Assembly (NCBI GenBank): GCA_019096155.1
Contig: JAHCVI010000001.1
Coordinates: forward strand, 14,905,243 to 14,969,242
From: Staphylotrichum longicolle
Lineage: Eukaryota; Ascomycota; Sordariomycetes; Sordariales; Chaetomiaceae
Direction of reading: 5' to 3'
Length of the DNA stretch: 64,000 nt
Made by a program: the position numbers and the translations under genes. Shown in pieces: positions 33,001 through 45,409 of the stretch. Under the pieces are notes generated by a model, which was not told the origin of the DNA, ran no database searches, and was given only the letters and a program-made list of their open reading frames with translations. Every line of letters starts with the position of its first letter. Position 1 is the first letter of the stretch.

Positions 33001-34618
33001 AACATTGGTTCGAAGCCAATTGAGATTCAAGTCCTTGACGTCTTTGCCATCCAATCTTACGGTGCCGGCTGTCGCGTCGTACCAACGCTCCAAAAGCCCA
33101 ATGATGGTGCTTTTGCCCGATCCACTAGGACCCTGTGCATGCCAAAGTTAGGGTTCGATGAAGACGAGCCTTGACGGCCAAGCGATTTGTGGAGAGGGAG
33201 TGTTGACATACCACCAGGGCCGTGACCTTCCCGGCAGGAACATGTAGACTGAAATTGTCAAGCACGGTGACATCTGGCCTCGTAGGATAGCTGAATGACA
33301 CGCCTTGAAGTTCAACGTCGCCAACAAGCCTGCTTGGTCTCTCTCCCGAATGATCATAGGGATTGATCTCGGACTTCCTATCAATCAGCCTGAAGAGCTC
33401 GGCCGCAGCAGTAGCTGAGCGGCCAAAGGTGACCATTTGAGGTGCGATGGACATGACTGTACTGGCGCCGATGATGACAGAGAAGAGAACACTATCGAAA
33501 GTCAGACTGGAATGAAGTGCTTGTTACTAGAGAGTGCTCAGTGAACTGACGTGAAAACAGTACCGAGGTCAGGAATTTCTCCACGGTTCACCATGGCAAT
33601 GCCCTGCCAAAAGGCCAGACCCATGGCGGCATGGACGATAAAGTACTCTCCACCAAACAGGACGCCGTAAATCTTGTTCTTCTTCATTCCCAGGCGGAAC
33701 GACTTCTGGAGGAAAGAATCGTATTGGGTGACTATCCTCTCGCGGAGATCAAACGCGTGAACGGTGCGAACGCCTGCGAGGGTCGTCTCAGCGAAGCTCG
33801 CTGCCTGGGCGTGGATCTTGAGAATGTCCGTCTCGATCTGCGCGTCCAGCCCGGCGACACCGCCGACGACGATGACAAGCACCGGCACCAGGCCGATGAT
33901 TATCAGCGTGAGCTTCCACTGGGAGATGAATGCGATGACAAAAGCTGCGATGAACGTGGCGCCGGCCTGGACGAGCATGCCCAGCTTTTCGCCAATACCA
34001 GACTGGATCAGCTTTCCGTTGGACGCGGCTTGCGTGGAGATGGAGCCGCTGAGTTGGTCGAAGAAGCCAATCTCCTGGCGAAATGCGGCGCGGAGATACT
34101 CGTGTCGGATGTTGCGGGTCAGGCGGTGGGCGACAAAGGTGAAGAGCGAGGCGTAAATGTACGTGCACACGAAGCGCACGATGCCGATATACACGAAGTA
34201 AAGCCTGCGACGCAGAGATTGGTGAGCGATTCTGTCAAACTCGGCGGAAGTGGCGGTGGTCGCCATACGCTGTTTTGCTGACGGCAGCCATGAATCCGTC
34301 CGACTGAGTGCCTGAAGATGAGTGCGAGTTGCTCAAAAGCGATATGAACTGGCCTATGACGAGGTTGACCATGGCCAGGGCAATGCCTGAGGCGATGGCG
34401 GCGATGGTGGCAACGGATTCGAGAGCATAGTCGACTGCGTGACCAAATGTAAACACTCTCTGGCAGAGAGCAAGGTCAGCAAAGTGTACCCCCTTGAGAT
34501 CTCCAACATTCACCCATACCAGAAAGCCGTTGAAGGCCGAGGACTTCTCTTGGTCGTCCTGCGATGGCTTGGCAGGATCATCTGCGCCATTGTCAGGATG
34601 TTCTTTCGATGCGGCCAT
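30084..34618 (-). CDS. Full-length ABCB-type multidrug exporter
   Basis: Eleven exons join with every phase closing (34618-34520, 34459-34269, 34204-33551, 33491-33212, 33132-32986, 32913-32163, 32116-31947, 31892-31363, 31311-31196, 31140-30950, 30896-30084), giving 1313 residues, the usual size for MDR/Pmd1-type transporters. Architecture is TMD1-NBD1-TMD2-NBD2. NBD1 has GPSGSGKST, LLSGGQKQRIAIAR and LLLDEATSALD; NBD2 has GPSGCGKST, QLSGGQRQRIAIAR and ILLDEATSALD. H-loops are present (IVIAHKLATIR, VAVAHRLSTIR). Both ATP sites therefore look competent. It should export hydrophobic compounds across the plasma membrane using ATP. No biosynthetic backbone gene is nearby, so the cargo cannot be inferred from context. 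The start MAASKEHPD is chosen because upstream in-frame sequence is unlike the family. Confidence 0.94.
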
Positions 34619-35493
34619 GGTCGGACAGAAAGGGAAGAACTGAGCAAGGAAGATTAGAATTTTAGGAGAAAAATAGTGAAACCCTGTTGGGGATCGTCCC
34701 AACAAACAAAGAGATGGTAGGGACTGGACAGCTCTGGCTGAATAAGGGAAAAAGGATCTATTTGTTGGCACTTCAACTCCGGCGTCGTGAGAGGCAGGAG
34801 TTGCTTTAATACCAAGAGTCGCTTTTCCATGCCCAGAGAGCTAGATTTTCTGTCAACACGTGCGCCCGTTGATAGATCGACTCATGGGGGGCGCAAGTGG
34901 TCAATCTCCCGGGCCCCGGAAACCCGGACGCCCGAGCCAAGAACGTCCTCCATCGACGTCCGGCCACACCCCTGAGTCAGCCGAGAAGGGGTTTGGATTT
35001 TCGATCAAAACGGTGGCGCGCCAAGCCAGCACTAGTTTTGTTCTGTCCAAATCGCTCATTCCAATCCAGGCTGGCGTTCCAGTTCGGAACCTTGGGAGGG
35101 CCATGTAAGTTAAGGTAGGTCCGCAATGGGAGTCAGATGGGTACTTCATCAAGAAAGGAACTTGGGCGGAAATCTAAGTGACATAGTCAGCGCAGCTTCC
35201 CCAGGCATAGAATTCCAAGTTTCGCTTAAGCCGACGATTCGTAGTGGAGGCAGTTATACCATGTACATCAGCAGGAGGGCTGGTGTAAATGGGCCTTGCC
35301 GCCTTCTAAAGATTCTCAATTGATGGAATACCATCGATGATTCCGAGGAGAACTGCCCTACGTAACATCTGCAGAATCTTCTTCTCCTCGAAACGGCACA
35401 TATTGACTCCTATCTATTCTAATGCAAACGTTTTTCATCATTCCCGTCACTCGGATCCTGATTACTGCTGGGCGGTCTAGGTTTCACCGTCCC
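34619..35493. other. Intergenic, ABC promoter and RPS14 3' flank
   Basis: About 870 bp upstream of the ABC transporter start and downstream of the uS11 gene. No feature recognised. Confidence 0.5.
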
Positions 35494-36176
35494 TCAGCGC
35501 CGGCGACCACGACGGCCGCCTTTTCTGCGGGTTGAGTCTGATGGAACCGGCGTCACATCCTCTATGCGTCCAATTTTGACGCTAGCACGAGCCAGGGCAC
35601 GAAGGGCGGCTTGGGCGCCAGGGCCCGGCGACTTGCTTCCAGTGCCTACCACGTACCTTGTCAACTTGATGGCCAGAGAGAGAACCTGAATGGAGATTTC
35701 GCCTGAAACTCACCACCTGTACCGCGGATCTTTATGTGGAGTGCGTTGATGCCGTGCTCCTTGCATTTGGCGGCGGCATCTTGGGCAGCCAGCATGGCGG
35801 CGTAGGGAGACGATTCATCGCGATCAGACTTGACCTTCATACCTCCAGTGACTCGGGCAATGGTCTCGCGGCCTCTGGAAAGTAACGTCAATTTCTCTTG
35901 TGTCTCTCAAAGCCGTGCAGCACGACCCAGGCGTTGTCCTGCTTTTGTGGACGGGTGGGACGAACGTGAGATCAGTGACATGGACGAAGGTATCGTTGAA
36001 AGAGGCGAAGATGCGAGCGACACCAAAGACTAGACCTGGGTAACTATCACGTTAGTTCACAACACATGGTTCTCAACTTTGTGCTCTTGATTTCGCATAC
36101 CACTTTGGCCCGGCGGAATCTCTGTCACGCTCTTCGTTAAGACCCCTTTTGAGGTCGCAACCGTTTTGGCGGTCAT
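35494..36176 (-). CDS. RPS14: 40S ribosomal protein uS11 (RPS14)
   Basis: Exons 36176-36101, 36035-35966, 35874-35714 and 35645-35494 join to 152 residues, the standard eukaryotic length. Sequence is unmistakable: GLVFGVARIFASFNDTFVHV, GRETIARVTGGMKVK, ESSPYAAMLAAQDAA, GTGSKSPGPGAQAALRALA and a basic tail ending RRGRRR. It sits at the 40S platform, contacting the 3' end of 18S rRNA and needed for its maturation. The first intron separates a short N-terminal exon, a common ribosomal-protein pattern. The second intron donor reads GTTCGT, weaker than its neighbours, but splicing there restores DLTGRET in phase. Confidence 0.96.
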
Positions 36177-36743
36177 TTTTGAAGAGCTTGTAAATACGGG
36201 CGCCCCTTGTTCTGAGGCCCGGGAAAGAGTTCACACGAGCTCGCCATCTCTCAACAGAGACCGTGGCACGTTAAACTGCCCCCTTTAACAGCCCTCGCAG
36301 GCCCCCTATCTTCGGGACACGGCGGGCTGAGACTTCGGCGGTGGTGGGGCCTCGGCCCCGGATTTCCGGGCCCCGGATCTGTTCGCGCCAAGGCTTGCTG
36401 GCCTCATTTATTGAAAGGACGCCGATGACTCCTCCGGCAAGAGATTTTTATCTGATTAAGTCAGCGCCGGGCTGGGTGGACCCTAGTGATCCGAAAGGGT
36501 CCCGGAGGTGATGTGATGTCTTGTCAGGACCAGAGCTTCGGTACAGTCAAAGGGTCCACAACAAGATGCACAAGTAATCCCGTCTGGTCCCAACAGGGTC
36601 TGTATCTGATTGCTTGTGACTGTTTACTAAGGAAGCTTCAAGCTCCCTCAACGAGTGTCTTGCCGTGCATTAAATATACAAGTTGTTCCCCATTGGCCTG
36701 TGCCTTCGTGCACATGCCTCACCGCAGGATAGTGCTCACCATG
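36177..36743. other. Intergenic, RPS14 promoter
   Basis: Upstream of RPS14 and downstream of the Zn2Cys6 gene. A short GC-palindromic patch (ccccggatttccgggccccgg, about 36354-36374) is present; no gene seen. Confidence 0.5.
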
Positions 36744-39429
36744 CTAATCTTCCATGGGGAAGTGGTGAGCGGCCGACTGGAACGACTGCATCAGATCCTG
36801 ATTTCTGGAAAACCACTCCTCTAACTGCGCGCCGTTGCCCATGCGCATCATGGGGCTCATCAACATCGGCCCGGTCTGCAGCTCACCTGCGCTCGCGCCA
36901 TCGTCGCACGCGGCTTGCGCGAAACTTCCCCCGAGGTCGTGGGCGAATTCCTGCTGCCCATGCTGCCCGCTGACGCTGCGCTCCTCTCCATTGGGCATTC
37001 CCAACAGTTTGAGATACATGTCCAACTCTTCGGTGGCCTGTGGCTGGCCATTGTATGGGGCGGAGAGCTCGACGTATCGGGCAGCAACATTGTGGAGGAC
37101 TTGGAACAGACGACACAGCTTGGCTGCGGCGTCGGAAGCAGCGGCAGCGGGTTGGATAGACTCCACAAATGCGCCGAGACGTTCCAGGTCCGTCTTGTCT
37201 TGCGTCTCGATTACTTGGCAGAAGATGACGATGAATGGGATGAACGGGGTGAAGAGGAGGGTCCTGCTGGGTCAGTATTCGGGAGTCCCAAAATCAGTGA
37301 GGCAACACACAAGTCACGTACCAATGGAGGTAGGACGGGAGAAAGTCCTCGCTGCTCCTGTCTATGATCGCCAGGCAGTCCTGGTGCCTGTGTAAGGTGG
37401 CTCTTGCGGCTTCAACGCAGCTGGGACTGAAAGTCGTGGGAGCACCAGTTGGCTGCGGAGCCGCACGATGGACGAGAGTGAGCAGCGAGAGTCTGAGGGT
37501 ATCATCTGAGGCGGCGAAGAAGTCCATCACATCCTTGCCGGCATTGTCCTTTGCGACCTTGGCCCATTTTTTCTGGCATTGAAGGTTAGCCAAGTGAGAG
37601 CAGCAGAAATGTAAATCGGCTTTGGCCTACATTGGTCTCTTGAGTGGCCTGCTCCAGCATGCGTAGGTTACTGATGAGGAGCTCGGCCCGAGACTGCCGA
37701 ACGTGGGCGGTCTGAGCGACGGCTTCGGGGCTGTAGAGTAACTCATATATGTTCCCTTGGCAGCGTGCAGACTCGACCCAGAGTACAAAGTAGGCCATGA
37801 CGGCCTCTTTGTGGGTGTCGGTGGTGGAAGGCCGGTGCGTCGTGATGTCCCAGTCAGGGATAGTGGAAGCTCGACCGAGGCGAAGAGACAGGCATTTGTC
37901 AAGGAAGTAGTTCGTCCAGAACAAGAATCTCCTGAGCTCGGCATCGCCACTGTTGTCTGTATCGGGCATCCTGTGATAGCCTAGCGTTTGGCAAAGCTCA
38001 GATGATTTGGCTGATAGTGCCCAGGAGAGGTACGGTTTCGACAGCTCGATTGCATGCCAAGCCTGTGAAGCTGTCAACATTCAGGCCAGGTAGTCCGAAC
38101 GGTAGTCAGGTGCGCGGCAACATACACCGAAGAGCAGAGCTGTGACGGCGTCTGCCGTTGTCGGAAGATGCAGAGGTAAGCTAGAAAGTGCAGTTTCAAG
38201 GTTCGCGCGACACTTGCGGGCATGGCCTTGATACGCTGCTTTTTCTTCGGCGGGCAGGCGATGGCTGTAGTCTTCAAAGAGGGAGTGGAGGCCCGCGTTG
38301 ACGATGATGAACTCCATCTCGGAAAAGCCATCGGAAAAGTAGACCTGGAGGCAGATATCCGAGAAGTTGCGCGCCAATATGAACTCGTAGATGAAACCTG
38401 TCCCGGCTAAGCGCTGGTCTTTACACAGACGATGTGTCAGATTGCGTGGATTTCGGAAAAACGTAGGGATTAAAGGGCTCACTCTTTGCGATGCGAATCA
38501 GCTCGGCAGCTTTTTGGATGGGAGGCAACTCGTACCCTGACGGGCCGGAGCGTTGGATGGGCCGAGCGTGAGGGTATGCCATTTCGTTGGCAACTGTCTG
38601 CTCTTTCAGGGTGGCGACGACGTTGGAGAGTGCATCGAGAGTGTCTCTCATCTCGGGTCCGGAGCTCTGGAGGGGGCTGGCACTCGTGACATGGTGCATG
38701 AAGTTGCTGGCAAACGCCGAGTGGGCGGTTAACGAGGACTCTCCCTCAGCACCCAGTACCACGGAAGACGCGTCGTCTGACCCCGGCTGGGTGGTGTGGC
38801 TAGACGGGCTCGTCGTGGATGAGGGCACTGCCAACGTCTTAGCCCCAGCTGGAGTATCCAAGGATGCATGAGAGCAAACACCGAGCTGCCGGTCATTCTT
38901 GAGGCCCTGGATGAGGCTGAGGACCTCGCTCATGCGACGGTTGAGCTGATCAATCTTTTTCTCGCTGGGCGCAGTAGTGTCAGCCAGCTGGCTAATGTAC
39001 CTTACCCACGGGAGAAAACAAAGGGACGGCAAAGAAACATTCCCGGGAGTTAGGAGAGTGAACGTACTATTCCGAAGTCACGAGGATGCGGGTGCGCTTC
39101 TCTCGGGGCTTCTTGTCGACAATGATGCAGTCAATTTTGGCGTTGACGCAGTGGGAACAGGGGTGTTGCCTATCACAGCGGATCTACAGGAATACAAACA
39201 AATGGTGAGCCTTTGGGGGGACTTTGCAGACTGTTTTTTTTGTGTTCATGGATGAAGATATGGACTTGCTCGCTTACCTTGCGAACACGGCAGTTGTCAC
39301 ACTATCGAGTACGGAGTGTTAGTGGCTGCGCACACGCAGGATCCGAGAGATACTGACAGCGGCGCGAAGTATGTTTGCAGCTGGCTCAGAGCCTTCCGGG
39401 CGGTCATCGCAGTTTGCAGCAGCATCCAT
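36744..39429 (-). CDS. Zn2Cys6 fungal transcription factor
   Basis: Multi-exon gene starting MDAAANCDDRP. The zinc cluster is CDNCRVRK-IRCDRQHPC-SHC-VNAKIDC, matching Cx2Cx6C..Cx2Cx6C. It is assembled from a 24-nt exon (39301-39278, CDNCRVRK) and the next exon from 39183, with phase closing on both sides. A coiled-coil dimerisation-like stretch follows (EKKIDQLNRRMSEVLSLIQ), then the fungal transcription-factor middle region (ISLQVYFSDGF-like DICLQVYFSDGFSEMEF, ALSAKSSELCQTLGYHR, FLFWTNYFLDKCLSLRLGR) and a Gln/Met-rich C-terminus ending HHFPMED. It should bind CGG-containing DNA in the nucleus and regulate target genes. Targets cannot be read; the divergent FAD oxidoreductase is 1.4 kb away. 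Confidence 0.9.
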
Positions 39430-40851
39430 GATGGGACAGGGCCGTGTTAGACTCGATGGAAATGCGGGCGGTGGACGTTGGGCGGCGAACGGCTTCGGGA
39501 CTGATGAAATCCGCGCCCGTCGGTGGGGAAGGGGGGCGAAGGGGAATGGGCGAGTCCCACCAGGCGATGTGTCGGGGCCCGGAGATCCGGGGGCCGAGAT
39601 GCTTTACAGGGCATACGAGCTCACAACGACGCAAAAGAAAGACTTGACCCAACTATACGACAGCTATAATCCGAGAATTACTGCACATATGACATACCCT
39701 TAACTAGACACTTAGGGTAGTGGGACACTTGGAAGAGTTAGCTCTATTGTCCCTCTCATACACTCAGGCGAATTCTTCAGAAAACTTCCAAGACATCGCC
39801 GCGGTGGAGGCTTCGACTATGTCCTACATCGCTACATCACGCCGCGCTTGAACGCCGGACAACGGCTTGCTGCTGGTTAAGTCTTGTTCTTGAACATGTT
39901 GGTCTCTTATCTCGACCATTCTATTTTCCTCTGTCCATGTGCTTTCGTTCCCGGCAGCAAACGAGACCAACAAGCCGCCGATCCGCCTAGGTAATGATCC
40001 CACAATTCGGGAAGCCGCACAAGGGCATTTCGGGATCACTGATGGCATGGTTGGCGGTTTGCTCTTGCTTGTCGGCTCTAACTGGTGTGCTAGTATACCT
40101 GGCAACATGCACTATACATGGACCACATGAGACGAGTGGGAAGGTTTATGTCTCGAGTCCAGTCTCGGCGTGTTGGTAGAAGAGTTGAGACCCCTGGTTC
40201 TGTCCAGTCGTGTGCTTGCCCCGGTGTCCTGCTCCTTCAGGTACCTGCACTTCAGAACCCAGACAGAACGTGGCTAAAGACAAACGGACCGTACGTACCA
40301 GATTTGTGTAAGTAAGGTAGCTGAGGTAGGTCAGGCAGCCATTCGGAGGCACGGAGCGGAGAAACGGAACCCGCTGCATCTGCAACATCACCGAATGGGC
40401 GATATTAAAGCGGCATACCAATGTCTGGCATACACGCTGGCAACATCCATCCCTTCGTACGGAGCTCGAGGCATAGTTTATCCCGCCGTTGCACCAATGG
40501 CACCAGCGCCGCAGGACCCGGGCACTCCTGGGCTCAAGGGGGCAGTTTCCAAGACTGATGGCGGCAGGCGCTGCCAAGATAGCGGACACGGAAGGGTTTG
40601 TGTTTCCAATTGGTTACCAGGTATGTATAGTAGGAGGGTAGGGTGACTCTTTATCCCGCCAATGTCCGGAACTAGGTTTGGGGAAGCATCACGGACTCTC
40701 CGGACTGCGGGTGGTTTCTTGGCAGGTGGCATGGTCGGCGGTATCCAAAACAACCACCGTGAAAAGTCCCGTCTCTACATATTTCGAGCCTGAAGGGCAG
40801 GGCGGAAGATCTGGCTGGTTGCGAGGGTCTTGGAGCCAGAGTCACGTTCCT
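39430..40851. other. Intergenic, divergent promoters
   Basis: A 1.4-kb gap between the Zn2Cys6 gene and the FAD oxidoreductase gene, transcribed apart. Small open frames show no defensible coding character. Confidence 0.5.
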
Positions 40852-42875
40852 ATGGCGCTACAAACTTTGCTCTCCCTTGTGCTCTGCGCAGCTCTTTTGG
40901 TTGAAACGACTCAAGGAGCTTTGAAGTGCGAAGCCATACAGCTGAAAGATGAGGAAGTTATCCATTTTCCGGCGATCAAGTCTGGACGTTGGGATCATCG
41001 GTCATCGAAAGCCAAGTGCAAGGCGTTTCCGGGGACCGATGACTGGCCGTCAGAACGAGAATGGCAGACACTGAACGCAACCCTTGCCGGAGCCCTCCTT
41101 CAACCTTCTCTCCCTGCCGCAGCCTGCTATCCCGGACCAAGCCAGGACGCTGCGGCTTGCGCTTTCCTGGTCAACAATGCGAGCACTAGCCACTTCTACA
41201 TTGATCACCCGGTTGCCGTCTTGACCCAGTGGCCTCAGGGGGAGACGTGTCTGCCCACTCTGAATGCCACGGGGAGCTGCACCCGTGGCGGATTCCCCGA
41301 GTATGTGGTCAACGCCTCAACAGTAAAACACGTCCAGGCCGCGGTCAACTTTGCAAGGAACAACAACGTTCGCTTGATCATCAAGTGGGTCTTTCATCAC
41401 GGTTTGGACCAGCGGATACATGTATCCAGAGGAATTGGAACTGCGTAAGCATTTGACTGACTCCGGTCCGTAGAAACAAGGGGCACGACTTTGGTGGACG
41501 CTCGTTGGGAGCGGGTTCCATGAGCATCTGGACACACCACCTCAACGATTTCGAATTCCTGCCGCAGTATAAAAAGGGCAAATATGAGGGACCAGCTGCG
41601 CACTTTGGAGCTGGTCTGGAGCAGTACATGCTCTTCAACTCCATGTTCCGCCACAATGTCACCCTTGTCGGGTCCGGCTGGCGAACCATTGGCGCGAACG
41701 GGGGCTGGTTTGCCAATGGGGGTCACGGCAACCTCGCGAGCTTCTACGGGCTCGGCGCCGATCAAGCCCTCGAGCTCGGCGTCGTCACGGCAAACGGCCG
41801 GTACATAATCGCCAACGAGGAGGAGAACACGGAGCTTTTCTTTGCCCTCCGCGGCGGCGGTCCCAGCACCTACGGCGTCGTCGTCTCCGTTACGGTCAAA
41901 GCGTACCCACCCATCTCCCTCACAACCTCGACACTCAGCATCGCCTGTAACCCACCTCCGGAGACCAACGCGCGCGCCCCGCTCGCGCCCATCACCCCGT
42001 CTACCAATATTGTCAACAGCACCTCCCGCTTCTGGGAAGCCATCGGCATCTACTTCCGCTACAAGCAATTCATCGTCGACCACGGCGGCGTCGACTGGGA
42101 CTACCTCTACCCGCTCGGCAACGGCTCCTTTTCCTACCGCGCGCGCATCACCTACCCCAACACCACCACCGCGCAAGCCGCCGCCCTGCTCCAGCCGCTG
42201 TACGACGCCTTCCAGCTCGCCGGCTTCTCCACTTTTACCCTCAACCGCGCCGAGCTGGTCCCCACCCCCTACTCCTCCTCCGGCAGCCAGCCCCCGCCCG
42301 CAAGCGGCCTCTCGGCGCAGCGCTACCGCTCCCGCCTCTTCCCGCGCGCCAACTGGGCCGACGACGCGCTCTTCAACGCGACCATGGCCGCCATCCGCCA
42401 CTCCATCGAGGTGGGGGGGTACACCTTCCACGGCCTGGCGATCGGCGCGTCGCACGCGGTCGCCGGCTGGCCCGGCCGCACGGCCGCCGTGAACCCGGCC
42501 TGGCGCAACGCCGTGCTGCACGCCATCCTCGTGACGCAGCAGCCCGCGCGGCTGTCGGCGCAGGCGGCGCGGGACGAGGAGGCGCGCATCCAGGGGTTCA
42601 TGCGGGGGTGGCGGGACGTGTCGCCGGGCGCGGGCGCGTATCTCAGCGAGGGGGACCCGGGCGAGCCAGAGTGGCAGAGGAGCTTTTATGGCGCGCATTA
42701 TGAGCGGCTGTTGGCGATCAAGCGGGAGGTGGATCCGTGGGGGGTGTTTTGGGCGGCGACGACGGTGGGGAGCGAGGCGTGGGAGGTGAGGAGCACGGAT
42801 GGGTATCCGGGGAGTCAGAATGGGAGGTTGTGTCGGACGGGGAGGCTGTGGGAGGACGAGGTAGGGAGGGGGTGA
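40852..42875 (+). CDS. Secreted berberine-bridge-type FAD-linked oxidoreductase
   Basis: Exons 40852-41384 and 41474-42875 join to 644 residues. A signal peptide (MALQTLLSLVLCAALLVETTQG) leads to a VAO/PCMH-type FAD domain: the junction gives RLIIKNKGHDFGGRSLGAGS, with the His of GHD as candidate covalent flavin link, followed by SIWTHHLNDF, GSGWRTIGANGGWFANGGHG and ADQALELGVV. The C-terminal BBE segment is clear (YYGAHYERLLAIKREVDPWG-like FYGAHYERLLAIKREVDP). The second, cysteinyl, flavin attachment seen in some members is not obvious in the GGHGNLASFYG loop. Substrate unknown; family members oxidise sugars, alkaloids or secondary metabolites. N-x-S/T sites are abundant. Confidence 0.92.
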
Positions 42876-43081
42876 GTAAAGTATCAATGAAGGAAGAGAG
42901 ATAGCGAGGAGGGAGGGGAAAAAAAGAACACGTTCTGTTGCTGGGCTTTGCCGTAGGCTTGAGACCTCTGAACTTTGTTCTCATCGCTGTATTAATGATA
43001 TCCTCAAACTGTTCATAAACAAAAATGACGGCCCAAAATAGCATCTCGCTTGTATCTACCGGATGAACTTCGAGATCCGAA

Positions 43082-44233
43082 TCACAGAATCGCCTTCAAC
43101 TGCTCAACCGTATCCAGCACAGTCTTTTCCCAGGGGATGTACTCCTGCCCCGTCACCCTCACGGCCTTGGAACCATCATAGACGAGCCCATCCCGAGGAA
43201 ACGAGTGGTCCGGAGAATACCCCTCGCCAGGCTTTCCCTCCTCGATGATGCCCGCTCTCTCAGGATACGCCTTGCGCAGAATATCTGCGACACCCTGGGG
43301 CAGTGCGTATGCGGACGCGGCGATGAATCTCTCATTGTTCGCTTTCTCGGGATGCTGGACGGCAAAAACCACCAAACGGGCGACGTCCCTGATGTCGACG
43401 TATCCCGGGCGAGCACCAGGGATGCCGGACTTTGCGAGGGGAACGCCATGGTAAACGTCGGTGATGATGCGGGTCGTGAGGTTGATATTCTCAAAGGATG
43501 TGGGTAGGATGAGCGGGGGTCCAGCGACGAAGCTAAAGGAGATCAGCAACCACACTCGGTTGGCGACTGATTGTGATCATCAGGGGAGACGTACGCTGGG
43601 TTCACACTTGTCACGCTGAAACTCGGCTTCTTCTCATCCCGAAATTTCCATAGCGTTCTCTCAGCAGCAGCCTTGCTGGCGAAATAGATCATTCCGCTCG
43701 GAGCGTCCTTGCCGAGCTTCGCAACAACAGCTCCAGCCTCGTCATTCCAGTCTGCCTCTGTAAAGGTGTACGGAGCCTCCTTCGTGGAGAGCACGGCTGC
43801 GATGGAAGACATGAGGACGAAGCTCTTGACCGACGATTCCTTGTGAGCCGCCTCGAGAGCGCGAAGCGTCCCCTCGATAGCGCTTTTGAGAACAGGCTCA
43901 GGGTCCGTGAAGCTCAAGGAGACAGGGGCGGCCAGATGCGCAATTGCGTCGACGCCTGAAACGGCCGGTCAGCGAACTGTGCCTGAAGGGCCCGAATGCA
44001 CGGGACTCACCCTTTACTGCCTCATCGAAGGCACCCTCGACGGTGATGTCTGGCACCTCGACAATCTCGATACGGCTGGCGTACTCGGAAAGGGCATCGA
44101 GAAGGCCCTTTGCAGACGACTTGGAACGAACAGTGCCTCGGACCGAGTAGCCAGCCTTGACAAAGGCTTCAACAGTGCGGGCGGCGACGTATCCATTGGC
44201 GCCTGTGACCAAGACGAGGCCGTTGTGAGACAT
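43082..44233 (-). CDS. Extended SDR, NAD(P)-dependent epimerase/dihydroflavonol-reductase-like
   Basis: Exons 44233-44011, 43955-43595 and 43532-43082 join to 344 residues. The Rossmann motif LVLVTGANGYVAARTVEAF follows the start MSHNGL; RGTVRS suggests NADPH preference. The catalytic YxxxK is IYFASKAAAE, with SSIAAVLS as the serine strand. The product resembles yeast Gre2-type aldehyde/ketone reductases and plant dihydroflavonol reductases. The upstream in-frame methionine at 44386 is less likely, because family members start just before the Rossmann strand. Substrate is unknown. It has a relative at 62.7 kb in this window. Confidence 0.9.
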
Positions 44234-44926
44234 GGTGTTTGTGGTGTTGTGTTGCCTTGGTGTTTCGATGTTGTGGAGATGGTATAAGTGGATCGATAGA
44301 TCAACAGGATTGGGCCTGGCTGGGGTTGGTGGGTAGATGTATGCTTCGTATCCGACGGTGACGGGTGTGGACGATGGTGTGGACAATCCGAAGTTATCTT
44401 GACGTGGACTCGCAATAGGTCCTCTTATATAGATTACGAGCTGATATCGGGTTCAAAAGCCACTTCGTCGTCTCCCGTGTTTCTGCTGATTAATCTCAAT
44501 ATGTTGTGCACTCCTGTCCAGGGGCTCCTTAGCTGATTCAGCTGTTTTGTCTTCTGTTCCTGGTGACAAGCTCGTGCGACCACAGGGAGATGGGTGACGG
44601 TTAAGGACGACAACCTCGGTATCGAGCGCGGCGTATTGCGCCATAGGCACACACGGCTGTGAATAGTGATCGGAGTTGTCCGTGATTACTGATCCGGTGT
44701 CCGTCCTGTTGGCTCTTTTCCCGCCGCTTTTTTGGGGCCCAATGGAATTGTCGCGCTGAATAAGCAATGGACAGCAAGAAGATCGGTAATCGGCGTAACA
44801 GTTGAGTATCTGTTGGGGTTGCTCAGTCGTTGATACAAATGAGAATGCTCTTCCAGCTCTCTCTCGGGACGGCACTCCTCTTATCGAAGGACGGCCTTTG
44901 TATTGACCTTCATTTCTCGCTTCCTT
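44234..44926. other. Intergenic
   Basis: Upstream of the SDR gene and of the small gene at 44927. No conserved coding signal was seen in the short open frames. Confidence 0.45.
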
Positions 44927-45300
44927 ATGTCACTTACCCCTGACTCTTCCGATGTTGTGGATGCTGTCTGTGCAGTGTTCCTCTCGGACTATCCCGAGGA
45001 AGGTAAGAATTGTCTTCGCTTAGACCACAGTCAGTCACTCGTTCCACATCTCTAACATGAGTTTGGTCCTCTGATTCACGGAATGGACAGAACCGATGCT
45101 GACTTTATCCAGAACAACAAGACGAACATTTCAAATTCCAACCGTACTCCAAATCCTAGCACCAAACAACCACTCCCCGGACCTTCTCCAGAATCTAGCT
45201 GTCTCCCATTGACGGCAGAGAAGGATATCGATCGTGTCATCTCCTGTTGCACCCAACAATCAAACCCGTTGCCAAGCGTTTCAAGCACCCCTATACCTAA
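44927..45300 (+). CDS. Small unknown gene, possibly frameshifted
   Basis: ATG 44927 gives MSLTPDSSDVVDAVCAVFLS, then a clean intron (gtaaga at 45003 to gacag at 45090) joins in phase to EPMLTLSRTTRRTFQIPTVL and QILAPNNHSPDLLQNLAVSH, stopping at 45210-45212. Shifting by one base at the ctccca run just before that stop opens a further coding-like stretch (GREGYRSCHLLLHPTIKP) to a stop at 45298-45300. The composition reads like real protein, but I recognise no family. Either a 61-67-residue protein or a longer one broken by one base. Confidence 0.35.
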
Positions 45301-45409
45301 TCACACCCGCCCCAAGAAACAACATTCGCCTCAAGGGACCCAATCCGCCTCGACAAGCTGACAAGGCTGAACCAATGGTAAAACAACAGCATCAGTCTCA
45401 TGATCCTTT

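Noticed and set aside
18365..44233. Secondary-metabolite gene cluster (GMC, ABC exporter, Zn2Cys6 factor, FAD oxidoreductase, SDR)
   Set aside because: No polyketide, peptide or terpene backbone enzyme is present, and housekeeping RPS14 plus unrelated genes interrupt the set.
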